A stretch of DNA of 64,000 nt from an uncultured Tenacibaculum sp. (GTDB lineage: Bacteria > Bacteroidota > Bacteroidia > Flavobacteriales > Flavobacteriaceae), in the NCBI RefSeq assembly GCF_947502995.1, contig NZ_CANNBW010000007.1, positions 124,001-188,000 on the forward strand, in the 5' to 3' direction. The position numbers and the translations under genes are program-made. Shown here piece after piece: positions 1 through 9,502 of this stretch. Position 1 is the first letter of the stretch, and each line of letters opens with the position of its first letter. The notes beneath the pieces were generated by a model that was not told where the DNA came from, did not search any database, and saw only the letters and a list, made by a program, of their open reading frames with translations.

Positions 1-1
1 A

Positions 2-709
2 GATATTAAATGGGGAATCTCTTTAGATATGGTTGGAGAAGATACAAAGAAAACTGGTGGTACTTTTTTAATTGAAAAAATGCCTGATCCAAGTGCAATT
101 TGGACTAGAGGAAAAGACAAGCATACAGAATGGGGAGCTGCAGAAATGAAGTTGTCTCAAATGAAACCTCATTATTTAAATGACTTTTTAATTAATAAAT
201 TTAAAGCTCAAGGAAAAATTGCGAATTGGGAAGTAAATACAAATCCATTTGAAGGCGGAAGTGATCATGTTCCATTTTTGAAAGGCAATATTCCAAGTGT
301 GCTATTTTGGCATTTTACAGATCAGTTTTATCATACAGATAACGATCGTTTAGATAAAGTATCGCAGGAAACTTTAAAAAATGTAGGTGTTGGTTCTTTA
401 ACAGCAGCTTATACGCTATTAAATTCAGATAAAACCACTGCAACAACAATTTTGAATGAAATAGAAGTAGCTGCTTTAGCAAGATTACAAGAGGAAAAAG
501 AGCAAAGTAAAATTGCACTTTCAAAAGGTGATTCTTTAACTACTCAAGTAAGAATTATTAACGCTTGGAATGATTGGTATGTGAAATCTGCTGAAAAGAC
601 ACTAGATATGGTTAAGGATTCTTTAACTTTAAAGAAAGAAATCAGCAAAACACAAGAGAAAATTAATACAACTTCAAAACAAATAGTTGAAGAGTTAAGT
701 AAAAAATAG
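2..709 (+). CDS. M28 family zinc peptidase, C-terminal part (5' end outside window)
   Basis: The reading frame is open from base 2, so the gene starts before the window; the first ATG at 29 is internal. The visible 235 residues contain GGSDHVPFL followed by YHTDNDRLDKV. In M28 aminopeptidases that last His is a zinc ligand, and the segment forms the end of the catalytic domain. The final ~90 residues are charged and helical, beyond the usual catalytic core. Flavobacterial M28 enzymes are usually exported, but the signal peptide would lie upstream and cannot be seen. A single base separates its stop from the next gene, so the two are probably cotranscribed. The family call is firm; the substrate is unknown. 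Confidence 0.85.
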   Translation, partial: DIKWGISLDMVGEDTKKTGGTFLIEKMPDPSAIWTRGKDKHTEWGAAEMKLSQMKPHYLNDFLINKFKAQGKIANWEVNTNPFEGGSDHVPFLKGNIPSVLFWHFTDQFYHTDNDRLDKVSQETLKNVGVGSLTAAYTLLNSDKTTATTILNEIEVAALARLQEEKEQSKIALSKGDSLTTQVRIINAWNDWYVKSAEKTLDMVKDSLTLKKEISKTQEKINTTSKQIVEELSKK

Positions 710-710
710 T

Positions 711-1346
711 ATGTACAATATACCAAGTTATAAAGCCAAAAACGAACAAGAAATTTTAGATTTCATTAATGAATATCCATTTGTTCAAATTACAGGTGTA
801 AACGAAGAAGGGAAACCTGTGGCTACTCAAATTCCTGTGATTGTTGAGAAACGTAATGACGAATTGTATATCATAGGACACATGATGAAAGAAACAGATC
901 ATTGTAAAGCGTTTCAGAAAAACTCTAATGTATTATCAGTTTTTACTGGACCTAACGGATATGTGAGTGCTTCTTGGTGTGTGAATTCGAATAAAGGTTC
1001 AACCTGGAATTATATGAGTGTTCATGCTGAAGGAAAAATGTCTTTTTTTGAAGGGGAAAAGTTGGTTTCATTAATGAAGGCATTTACGTTACTTCACGAA
1101 AAAGGAAATGAGAATTCACCAACTGTGTACCATAATTTACCAGAGACTTATACCAATAAATGGATGCCGCACATTACTGGCTTTGAAATTAAAGTTGATC
1201 GTTTAGACACGGTGTTTAAATTGAGTCAGGGTTTAGATAAAGAAAGTTATTTAAATGTGATTGCTGAACTTGAAAAACGCGGAGGAACAAATACTTTTTT
1301 AGCTTCTGAAATGAAAAAGAGAGTTTCAGAATTATTTTCCGAATAA
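711..1346 (+). CDS. PaiB-like FMN-binding split-barrel protein
   Basis: The 211-residue protein has the split-barrel flavin-binding fold of the PaiB / pyridoxamine-phosphate-oxidase-like group. It shows an N-terminal helix followed by FVQITGVNEEGKPVATQIPV, a central GYVSASWC, and a C-terminal KWMPHITGFEIKVDRLDTVFKLSQ, which is the typical PaiB ending. Bacillus PaiB was named a negative regulator of sporulation and protease genes, but most homologues are simply FMN-binding proteins of unknown role, and there is no helix-turn-helix here. It starts one base after the peptidase stop and lies 15 bases before the next gene, so it is an operon member. Cytoplasmic; the specific function is not known. 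Confidence 0.8.
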   Translation: MYNIPSYKAKNEQEILDFINEYPFVQITGVNEEGKPVATQIPVIVEKRNDELYIIGHMMKETDHCKAFQKNSNVLSVFTGPNGYVSASWCVNSNKGSTWNYMSVHAEGKMSFFEGEKLVSLMKAFTLLHEKGNENSPTVYHNLPETYTNKWMPHITGFEIKVDRLDTVFKLSQGLDKESYLNVIAELEKRGGTNTFLASEMKKRVSELFSE

Positions 1347-1361
1347 TTGTAAAAACAAAAA

Positions 1362-2063
1362 GTGATTTCAAGAAAATTAGATTATACCATTTTAATTATA
1401 GCTGTAGCCATATTTTTATTGCTACAGCTTCCTTATTTTGTTCAAATACAATATCCTTTTAGGCTTTTAGGAACATGGTTTCATGAAATGGGACATGGAT
1501 TAACAGCTCTTTTAACTGGCGGAAAATTTCATTATTTAGAGATTTATCAAAATGGCGGAGGAGTAGCTTATTCTTCCGTAACAAATCGATTTTTACCCAT
1601 TTATCTTTGTAGTGCACTTACTGCAGCAGGCGGATTGTTTGGTCCGGCTATTTCTGGAAGTATTCTAATTATGTCAGCAAGATCACAAAAGCACGCTGCA
1701 ATTATGTTACGAATTCTGACAGGAGTAATGATTCTATCTTTAATAATTTGGATTCGTTCCTATTGGGGAATTGTTGTTTTGGGCGCTATCTCAATAGCTT
1801 TAATTGTTATCATGTTTTTGAAAAACAAAAAGATTGAAACAATTACTGTTTTGTTTTTAGGGTTGCAATGTATTTTAAGTACTTATCTTCAGTTTAATTA
1901 TTTATTTACAAAGCAATTTGAACGTCACGGACAAATAATGACCTCCGACACACAAAATATTGCAGCCAATACATTTGGAACATACTGGATGTGGGGTGCA
2001 CTTATTTTTATACTCAGCGGAATTATGCTTTATAAAAGCGTAAAATTTTATTTAAGAAAATAA
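1362..2063 (+). CDS. M50B-like integral membrane metallopeptidase
   Basis: This 233-residue protein has about six hydrophobic segments. HEMGH at residues 41-45 (the HExxH zinc motif) sits at the start of a membrane helix, followed by GLTALLTGG. This matches the M50B-like family of membrane zinc peptidases related to site-2 proteases. The start is GTG: the in-frame codon run upstream meets a stop at 1350, so no ATG is available. Its TAA is directly abutted by the stop of the convergent symporter gene. No PDZ domain is visible. Substrate unknown. Confidence 0.75.
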   Translation: MISRKLDYTILIIAVAIFLLLQLPYFVQIQYPFRLLGTWFHEMGHGLTALLTGGKFHYLEIYQNGGGVAYSSVTNRFLPIYLCSALTAAGGLFGPAISGSILIMSARSQKHAAIMLRILTGVMILSLIIWIRSYWGIVVLGAISIALIVIMFLKNKKIETITVLFLGLQCILSTYLQFNYLFTKQFERHGQIMTSDTQNIAANTFGTYWMWGALIFILSGIMLYKSVKFYLRK

Positions 2064-3425
2064 CTACGAACTTTTTTCGGCTTTTAATCTCGTAAAATAA
2101 TCGTTAGCAGCTCTTTTTACTTTCGGAGCTAATATTAATGTTGATAGTACAGTTGGTATTGCCATTAAAGCATAACCGCTATCAATCAAGTTAATTACGA
2201 AATCTAATTTCACGTTTGCTGCAATTACTATGGCTGCTATGTAGATGTAATTATAATATTTTCCAATTTTTGTATTAGTTAAAAAACATAAACAAGAATA
2301 TCCATAGAAAGAGTATGTGAATAAAGTTGAAAAAGCGAAAATTAAAACACAAATAGTTAGTATAACACTACCAATTCCGTAAGGTAAAACAGAGTCAAAA
2401 GCAGTTAGTGTTAATGATATTCCGTTGCCTTGAAAACCTTTCCAAATACCAGAAGCCAATATAGCCAAAGCTGTAAGTGTACAAACTAATAGTGTATCAA
2501 TAGCAGGACCTAACATGGCTACCAAGCCTTCACGAATTGGTTCATTAGTTTTTGCTGTTCCGTGCATCATTGGTGCTGTTCCTAAACCAGCTTCATTAGA
2601 AAAAGCTGCTCTTTTCACACCAGTAATAATCAAAACACCTAATGCTCCACCCTTAACTGCATTTCCTGAAAAAGCATCCGTAAAGATTAAAGAAAACATA
2701 CTAGGAATATTTTCAATTTTTAAAATTAAAATAGAAAGCACAGTGATTAAATAAATAGCTACCATTGCGGGAACTAGCTTACCTGCAATTTTTCCAATTC
2801 TTTTAATTCCACCAAAAATTACCAAAGCAGTAATAATTCCGATAGTAATCCCCAATAATAATTTAGAAGTTTGAATATTACTATCATTTACTTTAAAAAC
2901 ATCAATTAAAGTTTGTGTTAACTGATTGGCCTGAAATGCAGGTAGTGTACCAATTAATCCTGCAGAAGCAAAAAATACAGCTAAAGGTTTCCATTTTTTT
3001 CCTAAACCTTCAGTAATAACATACATTGGTCCACCTTTTACATTTCCATCTTCGTCTTTTCCTCGGTACATTATCGATAAACTACAAGTAAAAAATTTTG
3101 TTGCCATACCAACAAAAGCACTAACCCACATCCAAAAAATAGCACCCGGACCACCGGTAGCAATTGCAATTGCCACTCCGCTAATATTTCCCATACCAAC
3201 AGTTGCAGCAATAGCAGAAGATAAAGCTTCATAATGTGAAAGATCTCCAGGAGAATTATGTTTGTCGTATTTTCCTCTTAGGATATTTACAGCATGACCT
3301 AAATATCGGAAAGGAACTAAACCAGAATAAATAAATAAAGTTAAACCACCACCAATAAGGAGTATTAATAAAGGAAAACCCCAAACCCAAGAAGAAAATT
3401 CTGCAACTAAATCTTGCACATTCAT
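2064..3425 (-). CDS. Sodium:alanine/glycine symporter, AGCS family
   Basis: About 453 residues with ten to eleven membrane segments. It carries the AGCS signature region: GMGNISGVAIAIATGGPG, then a helix ending in MATKFFTCSLSIMYRGKD, and later RAAFSNEAGLGTAPMMHG. Members import small neutral amino acids (Ala, Gly) with Na+ across the inner membrane. A TTG at 3440 would extend the protein by five residues; I prefer the ATG at 3425, which begins MNVQDLVAEF. It is monocistronic on this strand and converges on the peptidase gene with no base between the two stop codons. Exact substrate is inferred from the family only. Confidence 0.9.
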   Translation of the reverse strand: MNVQDLVAEFSSWVWGFPLLILLIGGGLTLFIYSGLVPFRYLGHAVNILRGKYDKHNSPGDLSHYEALSSAIAATVGMGNISGVAIAIATGGPGAIFWMWVSAFVGMATKFFTCSLSIMYRGKDEDGNVKGGPMYVITEGLGKKWKPLAVFFASAGLIGTLPAFQANQLTQTLIDVFKVNDSNIQTSKLLLGITIGIITALVIFGGIKRIGKIAGKLVPAMVAIYLITVLSILILKIENIPSMFSLIFTDAFSGNAVKGGALGVLIITGVKRAAFSNEAGLGTAPMMHGTAKTNEPIREGLVAMLGPAIDTLLVCTLTALAILASGIWKGFQGNGISLTLTAFDSVLPYGIGSVILTICVLIFAFSTLFTYSFYGYSCLCFLTNTKIGKYYNYIYIAAIVIAANVKLDFVINLIDSGYALMAIPTVLSTLILAPKVKRAANDYFTRLKAEKSS

Positions 3426-3618
3426 AAAAGTTGTTTTCAACGAAAATAATAATTATTACAGATTTTTTTGTATATTACGTTGTGTAATTAATTGTAAGGA
3501 AGCTTACAGTTTTTAGACTTCTTATTTATAAGTTTTTAGAATGATGTCTTTAATTAGATAATAAAACTTTAAGTTAAGTCGTTTATATTTAGAATGTTAA
3601 ATTTTTATCCCCCAAGCA

Positions 3619-4518
3619 ATGAAAGTTTTAAACAACACTTCGGTGAAGAAATTCTTAAAGTATTCACCTGTAATTCTATTAGTTTCGTTAATTATATTTT
3701 CATTTAAAAGTCATGGAAATAAAAGTGAACTAGAAGACGAATTTTTTAAAGAAAAGAAACTACTTCAAAAAGAGCTCGACAAGATTGTAGCCGATTACAA
3801 GGAGATTACGACCAAAAAGAAATGGTTAACAAAAAGAGTAGTTAATGGTATGAATAAAATCATAGCATTAAAAGATTCTGTAGAGCAAATGAAAAAAGTA
3901 AACTACGATTTACTTTTTAAATACTCTTTAAAGGTTACAAAATTAGAAAGAGAGAACAGAAAACTCTTTCTTAAAGTTGAGTCATTACGTGAGCAGAATA
4001 AAAAATTACGTGATGAAAATACTTCGGCAAAGAAGAAACTTAATGAAGGTAATGAATCATATAAATCATTACTAGCAACTAACAAGAAATTAAAATCTGA
4101 AGAAAAAGTTTTAAAAGATAAAATTGGAGTTGCAGGGATTTTAAAAATAAGTTCTGTTAAGGTTGAAGCTTTAAAAGAAAAAAATAATGGTAAATATACA
4201 ACTACTACAAGATCTAAGAAAATAGATGCTTTTAGAGTGAAATTTGATATACTACCAAATGATTTAGCTAACATAGGTAATAGAGAAATCTACATTCAAA
4301 TATTAGATGATCACAATAATGGAGTGCCTTCAGAAAGAAGTGGTTCAAAAAATGAAATTTCATATAATGATTTAATTAATGTTGATTATGATAGAGAGAA
4401 AATAAGTGTCGTTTCATTAATATCTGTTGATAGAGCAGCTATGCATAAAGGAGAGTATAGTATCAATGTTTATATTGGTAAAAGAAAAGTAGGAAAGTCT
4501 AGTATCAGTTTACGTTAA
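3619..4518 (+). CDS. Membrane-anchored coiled-coil protein of unknown function
   Basis: The 299-residue protein has one hydrophobic segment at residues ~14-29, then a long heptad-rich Lys/Glu/Leu coiled coil (~35-170), then a compact beta-rich C-terminal domain (~175-299) containing KIDAFRVKFDILPNDLANIGNREIYIQI. Similar proteins occur widely in Flavobacteriia next to unrelated genes and are often mislabelled as chromosome segregation proteins because of the coiled coil. The anchor suggests the coil and C-terminal domain lie in the periplasm. A TATATTTA box at 3585-3592 is a weak bacteroidetal -7 candidate. A strong terminator follows at 4541-4570. I do not recognise a function. Confidence 0.8.
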   Translation: MKVLNNTSVKKFLKYSPVILLVSLIIFSFKSHGNKSELEDEFFKEKKLLQKELDKIVADYKEITTKKKWLTKRVVNGMNKIIALKDSVEQMKKVNYDLLFKYSLKVTKLERENRKLFLKVESLREQNKKLRDENTSAKKKLNEGNESYKSLLATNKKLKSEEKVLKDKIGVAGILKISSVKVEALKEKNNGKYTTTTRSKKIDAFRVKFDILPNDLANIGNREIYIQILDDHNNGVPSERSGSKNEISYNDLINVDYDREKISVVSLISVDRAAMHKGEYSINVYIGKRKVGKSSISLR

Positions 4519-4540
4519 AACTGAAATATAAATATGTATT

Positions 4541-4570
4541 AAACCACTTAATTTTTTAAGTGGTTTTTTC
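4541..4570 (+). terminator. Rho-independent terminator
   Basis: An 11-bp perfect stem (4541-4551 with 4556-4566) closes on a TTTT loop and ends in a T run. It lies 22 bases after the coiled-coil gene, ending that monocistronic unit. Confidence 0.85.
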
Positions 4571-4682
4571 ATGCAATAAAGTTAAGAAGACGTCTTTAAC
4601 ATTTAAACAGTACAAAAACTTAAAGATAAGTTGTAAGTTGCTTCAGAAAAACAGACTTAGTACTAATAAAACAAACTAAACA

Positions 4683-5477
4683 ATGAGAAAAGCTTTTTTT
4701 GGAGGTATAATTTTGATGACATCATTATTTGCAATTTCATGTCAGCTAAAAACAGAAGAAAAGAAAGAAGAAAAAATCGAAAAAGAGGTTAAGGTTACTT
4801 TGTCTGAAGGAGATGAAATTATTAATCAGGCAATTAAAGCTCATGGAGGAGAGTTATATACAAGCGCTCACTATAGTTTTATTTTTAGAAAGAATGAATA
4901 TTCATTTAAAAACTCTGGGAATTCTTATACATATACAGTAAAAAGAAAAACAGAAAATAAAGTTATTGAAGACGTTTTAAACAATGGAACGATTTCAAGA
5001 ACAATAAATGGAGAATCTACAGCACTTAATGAAAGAGATAAGTTAAGGTATTCTGAAGCGTTAAATTCTGTAATTTATTTTGCAACACTTCCTTATAAAT
5101 TAAATGATGCTGCGGTTAATAAAGAGTATAAGGGTGAAGTAACAATTAAAAACGAAACATATAAAGTAGTACAAGTTACTTTCAATCAAGAAGGAGGAGG
5201 AAAAGATTTTGAAGATCAGTTTTATTATTGGATAAATTCTAAGACAAATACAGTCGACTATTTAGCTTATAATTATAAAGTGAATAATGGAGGTGTACGT
5301 TTTAGAAGTAGTTATAATAAAAGAAATGTTGGAGGGGTTATTTTTCAAGATTATATAAACTATAAAGCTGAAGTTGGAACACCTTTGTCAGATCTACCAA
5401 AGTTATATGAAGAGAATAAGCTAAAGGAATTATCAAAGATTGTAACTGAAAACGTAGTGAATTTAAAAGCAAATTAA
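4683..5477 (+). CDS. Lipoprotein, DUF6503-like
   Basis: 264 residues. An N-terminal hydrophobic segment ends in the lipobox FAISC, so Cys at ~20 is lipidated. A charged Lys/Glu linker follows (EEKKEEKIEKEVK), then a beta-rich domain starting at INQAIKAHGG. The IxxAIxxHGG start and the all-beta body resemble a group of flavobacterial lipoproteins (DUF6503) related in shape to outer-membrane lipoprotein carriers; this is a family resemblance, not an assigned function. A stop-to-start gap of 11 bases links it to the cupin gene. An imperfect palindrome centred on AAGACGTCTT lies about 85 bases upstream. Confidence 0.65.
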   Translation: MRKAFFGGIILMTSLFAISCQLKTEEKKEEKIEKEVKVTLSEGDEIINQAIKAHGGELYTSAHYSFIFRKNEYSFKNSGNSYTYTVKRKTENKVIEDVLNNGTISRTINGESTALNERDKLRYSEALNSVIYFATLPYKLNDAAVNKEYKGEVTIKNETYKVVQVTFNQEGGGKDFEDQFYYWINSKTNTVDYLAYNYKVNNGGVRFRSSYNKRNVGGVIFQDYINYKAEVGTPLSDLPKLYEENKLKELSKIVTENVVNLKAN

Positions 5478-5488
5478 AAAAATCAATT

Positions 5489-5851
5489 ATGTCCAAAGTA
5501 ATTAACATTAAAGATAAATTCAATCTATTTTCAGATCAATGGTCTCCTAAAAAGGTAGCAGAACTTAATGGTCAACAAGTATTATTAGCTAAAATTAAAG
5601 GGGAATTTGTTTTTCACAAGCACGATGATGAAGATGAATTATTTATGGTTATTAAAGGTCAGTTACAGATTGATTTAGAAGATAGCTCGGTTACTATAAA
5701 CGAAGGTGAATTTTATATTGTACCTAAAGGAGTTCTGCATAAACCTATAGCAAAAGAAGAGGTTCATATTTTACTTTTTGAACCATTATCTACAAAACAT
5801 ACTGGTGATGTTACAGCAGATATTACTGTAGAAACTTATGAATCAATTTAA
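5489..5851 (+). CDS. Small cupin-domain protein
   Basis: A 120-residue single-domain cupin. Cupin motif 1 appears as FVFHKHDDEDELFMVIKGQLQID, with His and Glu metal ligands, and motif 2 as EGEFYIVPKGVLHKPIAKEE. It has no fused DNA-binding or enzymatic domain. Such small cupins can be isomerases, dioxygenases or metal/ligand sensors, and the sequence does not decide between these. It is cytoplasmic and is the second gene of a two-gene unit with the upstream lipoprotein. Confidence 0.85.
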   Translation: MSKVINIKDKFNLFSDQWSPKKVAELNGQQVLLAKIKGEFVFHKHDDEDELFMVIKGQLQIDLEDSSVTINEGEFYIVPKGVLHKPIAKEEVHILLFEPLSTKHTGDVTADITVETYESI

Positions 5852-5964
5852 TGTTTTTTTTCGTTTAAAAAGATAAACATTCTGTTCGTCGATAAATACG
5901 AACCTTTTATCTAAATTAAAAGACTAAATATCGAATGTTTTAACGCTAAATTTCTAAAGCTTCA

Positions 5965-5972
5965 TACCTTTG
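5965..5972 (+). promoter_or_regulatory. Bacteroidetal -7 box of first small-RNA candidate
   Basis: TACCTTTG fits TAnnTTTG exactly and is followed by AAGTGT(T)AATA. The same surroundings recur at 6242. No convincing -33 TTG is visible. Confidence 0.6.
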
Positions 5973-5976
5973 AAGT

Positions 5977-6121
5977 GTTAATAGTAGTAAGAAATAACTT
6001 AATTTAATAATCCCCAATTTAAGTTTTGTTTTTTCATTTTTTAGAGTTATAAGGTTTACTTTTAAAAACCTAATATAAACCCTTTTGCAAGCCCCAAATG
6101 TAAAAGGGTTCTTCTTTTTTT
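5977..6121 (+). ncRNA. Candidate small RNA, copy 1 of a tandem pair
   Basis: This is half of the 536-base gene-free stretch 5852-6387. No reading frame of any size is present. A promoter box (5965-5972) lies ~7 bases before the assumed start, and a rho-independent hairpin ends the unit: a 12-bp stem (6078-6089 with 6099-6110, one G.U pair), loop AGCCCCAAA and then a T-rich tail. The predicted transcript is ~140 nt. It shares with copy 2 the promoter context, an internal AGTTTTGTTTTTTCATT block (~6023-6040) and the terminator stem-loop. It also carries an extra single-stranded ATCCCCAAT at ~6009. Expression is inferred, not shown. Confidence 0.5.
6078..6121 (+). terminator. Terminator hairpin with C-rich loop, copy 1
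   Basis: Stem AACCCTTTTGCA pairs with TGTAAAAGGGTT; the loop carries CCCCAA. It is followed by a T-rich tract to 6121. The stem differs from copy 2 by a compensatory base-pair change. Confidence 0.75.
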
Positions 6122-6241
6122 GTGGTTTCTTAAGTTTTTGGTTTTTAGGGTTTTGATTCGTTCGTCGAAGAAATTAAACAACTTGTCTATAGATAGAAAT
6201 CCATAGATCGAAAATCAACAAAAAAATACAGTAAAGCTCTC

Positions 6242-6249
6242 TATATTTG
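6242..6249 (+). promoter_or_regulatory. Bacteroidetal -7 box of second small-RNA candidate
   Basis: TATATTTG fits TAnnTTTG exactly and is followed by AAGTGTAAATA, nearly the same context as at 5965. The preceding taaagct is also shared. Confidence 0.6.
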
Positions 6250-6253
6250 AAGT

Positions 6254-6389
6254 GTAAATAAGTGATATACATGAAAGTATTCCTTATAGTTTTGTTTTTT
6301 TCATTATAAAAAATAAATGAAGGTTTTTTAAATTTATTTGGTTGATTAAATTAATCCTTTTGCATCCCCAATTGCAAAAGGATTTTTTT
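6254..6389 (+). ncRNA. Candidate small RNA, copy 2 of a tandem pair
   Basis: Second unit of the gene-free stretch, ~135 nt, with the same layout as copy 1: -7 box at 6242-6249, an internal AGTTTTGTTTTTTTCATT block (~6288-6305) and a terminal hairpin. The hairpin is a perfect 12-bp stem (6353-6364 with 6373-6384), loop TCCCCAAT and a T run. Its T run reaches the stop codon of the convergent gene, so the hairpin probably serves both strands. The bodies between promoter and terminator are diverged, but the landmarks are kept in order and spacing, which suggests selection on structure. Confidence 0.5.
6353..6389 (+). terminator. Terminator hairpin with C-rich loop, copy 2 (likely bidirectional)
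   Basis: Perfect stem AATCCTTTTGCA/TGCAAAAGGATT with loop TCCCCAAT and seven T. It sits between the small-RNA candidate and the end of the minus-strand gene. Confidence 0.8.
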
Positions 6390-6783
6390 ATTTTACAATA
6401 ATTCCTCTCTTATTTAAAGAAGAGATCATTCTTAAAGCACCTTCTTTTATTGTATCGGCTTCAAAAACAAAAGTTTTTTCTTGAATTTGATTTCCTTCAA
6501 AGAATGAAACTTGAAATCTATTAGCTAAACTAAAAACATCTGGATGAATCATTTCTATTTTAGCAAATGCGTTTGCAGGTAACTGATTAATTTTTTTTCT
6601 AAAAACGGTAGTCGTTTTTGTTTCAGAAAAGCCCTGAGAAACAATCATAATCATATCTAAATCTACTTCTTTTTTATTGATTAGGTAAACATACCAATCA
6701 TCTGTATCATGTGTTTCGTTGTGCTCTAAAACAACCGCCATTTCTATCCCTGTAACTTCAGGAATTATAATATCTTTTTTCAT
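6388..6783 (-). CDS. Conserved hypothetical protein downstream of pheS
   Basis: A 131-residue soluble protein with alternating beta strands: MKKDIIIPEVTGIEMAVVLE, DTDDWYVYLINKK, MIMIVSQGFS and KTTTVFRKKINQLP. No signal peptide, membrane segment or recognisable catalytic motif. It lies 89 bases downstream of pheS on the same strand, and homologues in Flavobacteriaceae are frequently found there and sometimes wrongly named as a PheRS subunit. It has none of the aminoacyl-tRNA synthetase motifs, so that name should not be used. Function unknown. Confidence 0.75.
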   Translation of the reverse strand: MKKDIIIPEVTGIEMAVVLEHNETHDTDDWYVYLINKKEVDLDMIMIVSQGFSETKTTTVFRKKINQLPANAFAKIEMIHPDVFSLANRFQVSFFEGNQIQEKTFVFEADTIKEGALRMISSLNKRGIIVK

Positions 6784-6872
6784 CTACTAATTCATTAAAA
6801 TTAAAAAGTTGTAAAATCCAATTAAAAACCATTGAAATTTCACAACTCTTATTTATAAATATGTTTCTAAAT

Positions 6873-7892
6873 TTAAATCACCGACTTAAATTGCTCTAAG
6901 AAACGAACATCATTTTCGTAAAACATTCTAATATCTGGAATTTGATATAAAAGCATTGCAATACGTTCTATACCCATTCCAAATGCATAACCAGAGTATT
7001 TAGTAGGATCAATATTACAATTTTTAAGTACGTTCGGATCAACCATACCACATCCCATAATCTCTAACCAACCTGTACCTTTTGTGATTCTGTAATCAGT
7101 TTCAGTTTCAAGTCCCCAATAAATGTCTACTTCAGCACTTGGCTCAGTAAATGGGAAATACGACGGACGTAATCTGATTTTAGACTTACCAAACATTTCT
7201 TTTGTAAAGTATAATAAAGTCTGTTTTAAATCAGCAAAAGAAACATCAGTATCAATATATAATCCTTCTACTTGATGGAAAATACAATGTGCTCTTGCAG
7301 AAATATCTTCATTTCTAAAAACTCTACCTGGAGAAATTGTTCGAATTGGTGGCTCGTTTTTTTCCATATAGCGTACTTGTACAGAAGAAGTATGTGTACG
7401 TAATAATGTATCAGGATTTTTTTCAATGAAGAAAGTGTCCTGCATATCTCTTGCTGGATGGTATTCAGGAAGATTTAAAGCTGTAAAGTTATGCCAGTCA
7501 TCTTCTATTTCCGGACCTTCAGATACAGTAAACCCTATTCTGTTAAAAACTTCAATAATTCGGTTTTTAACAATAGAAATAGGATGTCTCGAGCCTAATT
7601 CTATAGGTTCAGATGGTCGAGTTAAGTCTCCATAAACACCTTTATCTTCAATTGCGCTTTCTAAAGCCTCTTTTAAAGTGTTTACTTTTTCCTCAGCAGA
7701 TTTCTTTAAAAGATTAATTGTTTGTCCAAATTCTTTTTTTTGTTCGTTAGGAACGTTTTTAAATTCAGCAAATAAATCCTTTAAAATCCCCTTGCTACCA
7801 AGGTATTTAATTCTGAAATTTTCAATTTCTTCAGGAGATGAAGTTTCAAAATTTTTAACTTCATCAATTAACCCTGTAATCTTTTCTAACAT
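6873..7892 (-). CDS. pheS: Phenylalanyl-tRNA synthetase alpha subunit
   Basis: 339 residues, the normal length. It charges tRNA-Phe with phenylalanine as part of the alpha2beta2 complex; the beta subunit is not in this window. An N-terminal coiled-coil arm (~1-90) binds tRNA. The class II core follows with motif 2 as [19 protein letters not shown] and motif 3 as [20 protein letters not shown]. The Phe-pocket region is [17 protein letters not shown]. The ATG at 7892 is preceded by a possible -7 box (TAAATTTG, minus strand, 7919-7912). Divergent from gdhA across 180 bases. Confidence 0.97.
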   Translation of the reverse strand: MLEKITGLIDEVKNFETSSPEEIENFRIKYLGSKGILKDLFAEFKNVPNEQKKEFGQTINLLKKSAEEKVNTLKEALESAIEDKGVYGDLTRPSEPIELGSRHPISIVKNRIIEVFNRIGFTVSEGPEIEDDWHNFTALNLPEYHPARDMQDTFFIEKNPDTLLRTHTSSVQVRYMEKNEPPIRTISPGRVFRNEDISARAHCIFHQVEGLYIDTDVSFADLKQTLLYFTKEMFGKSKIRLRPSYFPFTEPSAEVDIYWGLETETDYRITKGTGWLEIMGCGMVDPNVLKNCNIDPTKYSGYAFGMGIERIAMLLYQIPDIRMFYENDVRFLEQFKSVI

Positions 7893-7911
7893 AATCCGTC
7901 AAATTAGGTGG

Positions 7912-7919
7912 CAAATTTA
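7912..7919 (-). promoter_or_regulatory. Possible -7 box for pheS
   Basis: On the minus strand this reads TAAATTTG, 19 bases before the pheS ATG. No good -33 element, so only moderately supported. Confidence 0.4.
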
Positions 7920-8021
7920 AGATTTTTTACTGAAATAGGCTGGTAAATTATATGAACGACTACAACGTTTTCGTATCAGCAAAAAAAGGTCTTTTTTAGA
8001 CCGTCAAATTAGTTAATTAAT

Positions 8022-8029
8022 TATATTTG
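8022..8029 (+). promoter_or_regulatory. -7 promoter box for gdhA
   Basis: TATATTTG matches TAnnTTTG; the implied leader is ~37 nt. The -33 element is poor. A small GGTCT/AGACC hairpin lies just upstream at ~7988-8002. Confidence 0.55.
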
Positions 8030-8069
8030 TACATTATTTTTATAAAAAAAACATTTTTAGAATAGTTAA

Positions 8070-9416
<1,347 letters not shown>

Positions 9417-9444
9417 GAACTATTCTTTAATTAAAAATAAACAG

Positions 9445-9470
9445 AAGCTCATCTTTTTAGGTGAGCTTTT
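9445..9470 (+). terminator. Terminator after gdhA
   Basis: AAGCTCA(TC) pairs with (GG)TGAGCTT around a short T-rich loop, followed by TT and a weak T tract. Confidence 0.75.
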
Positions 9471-9502
9471 GTATTTTGTGGATATTCTGAAAAAAAATAT
9501 CA

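Noticed and set aside
6388..6783. PheRS alpha subunit-related gene
   Set aside because: It lies next to pheS, but it has no class II synthetase motif; the name would be a transfer error.
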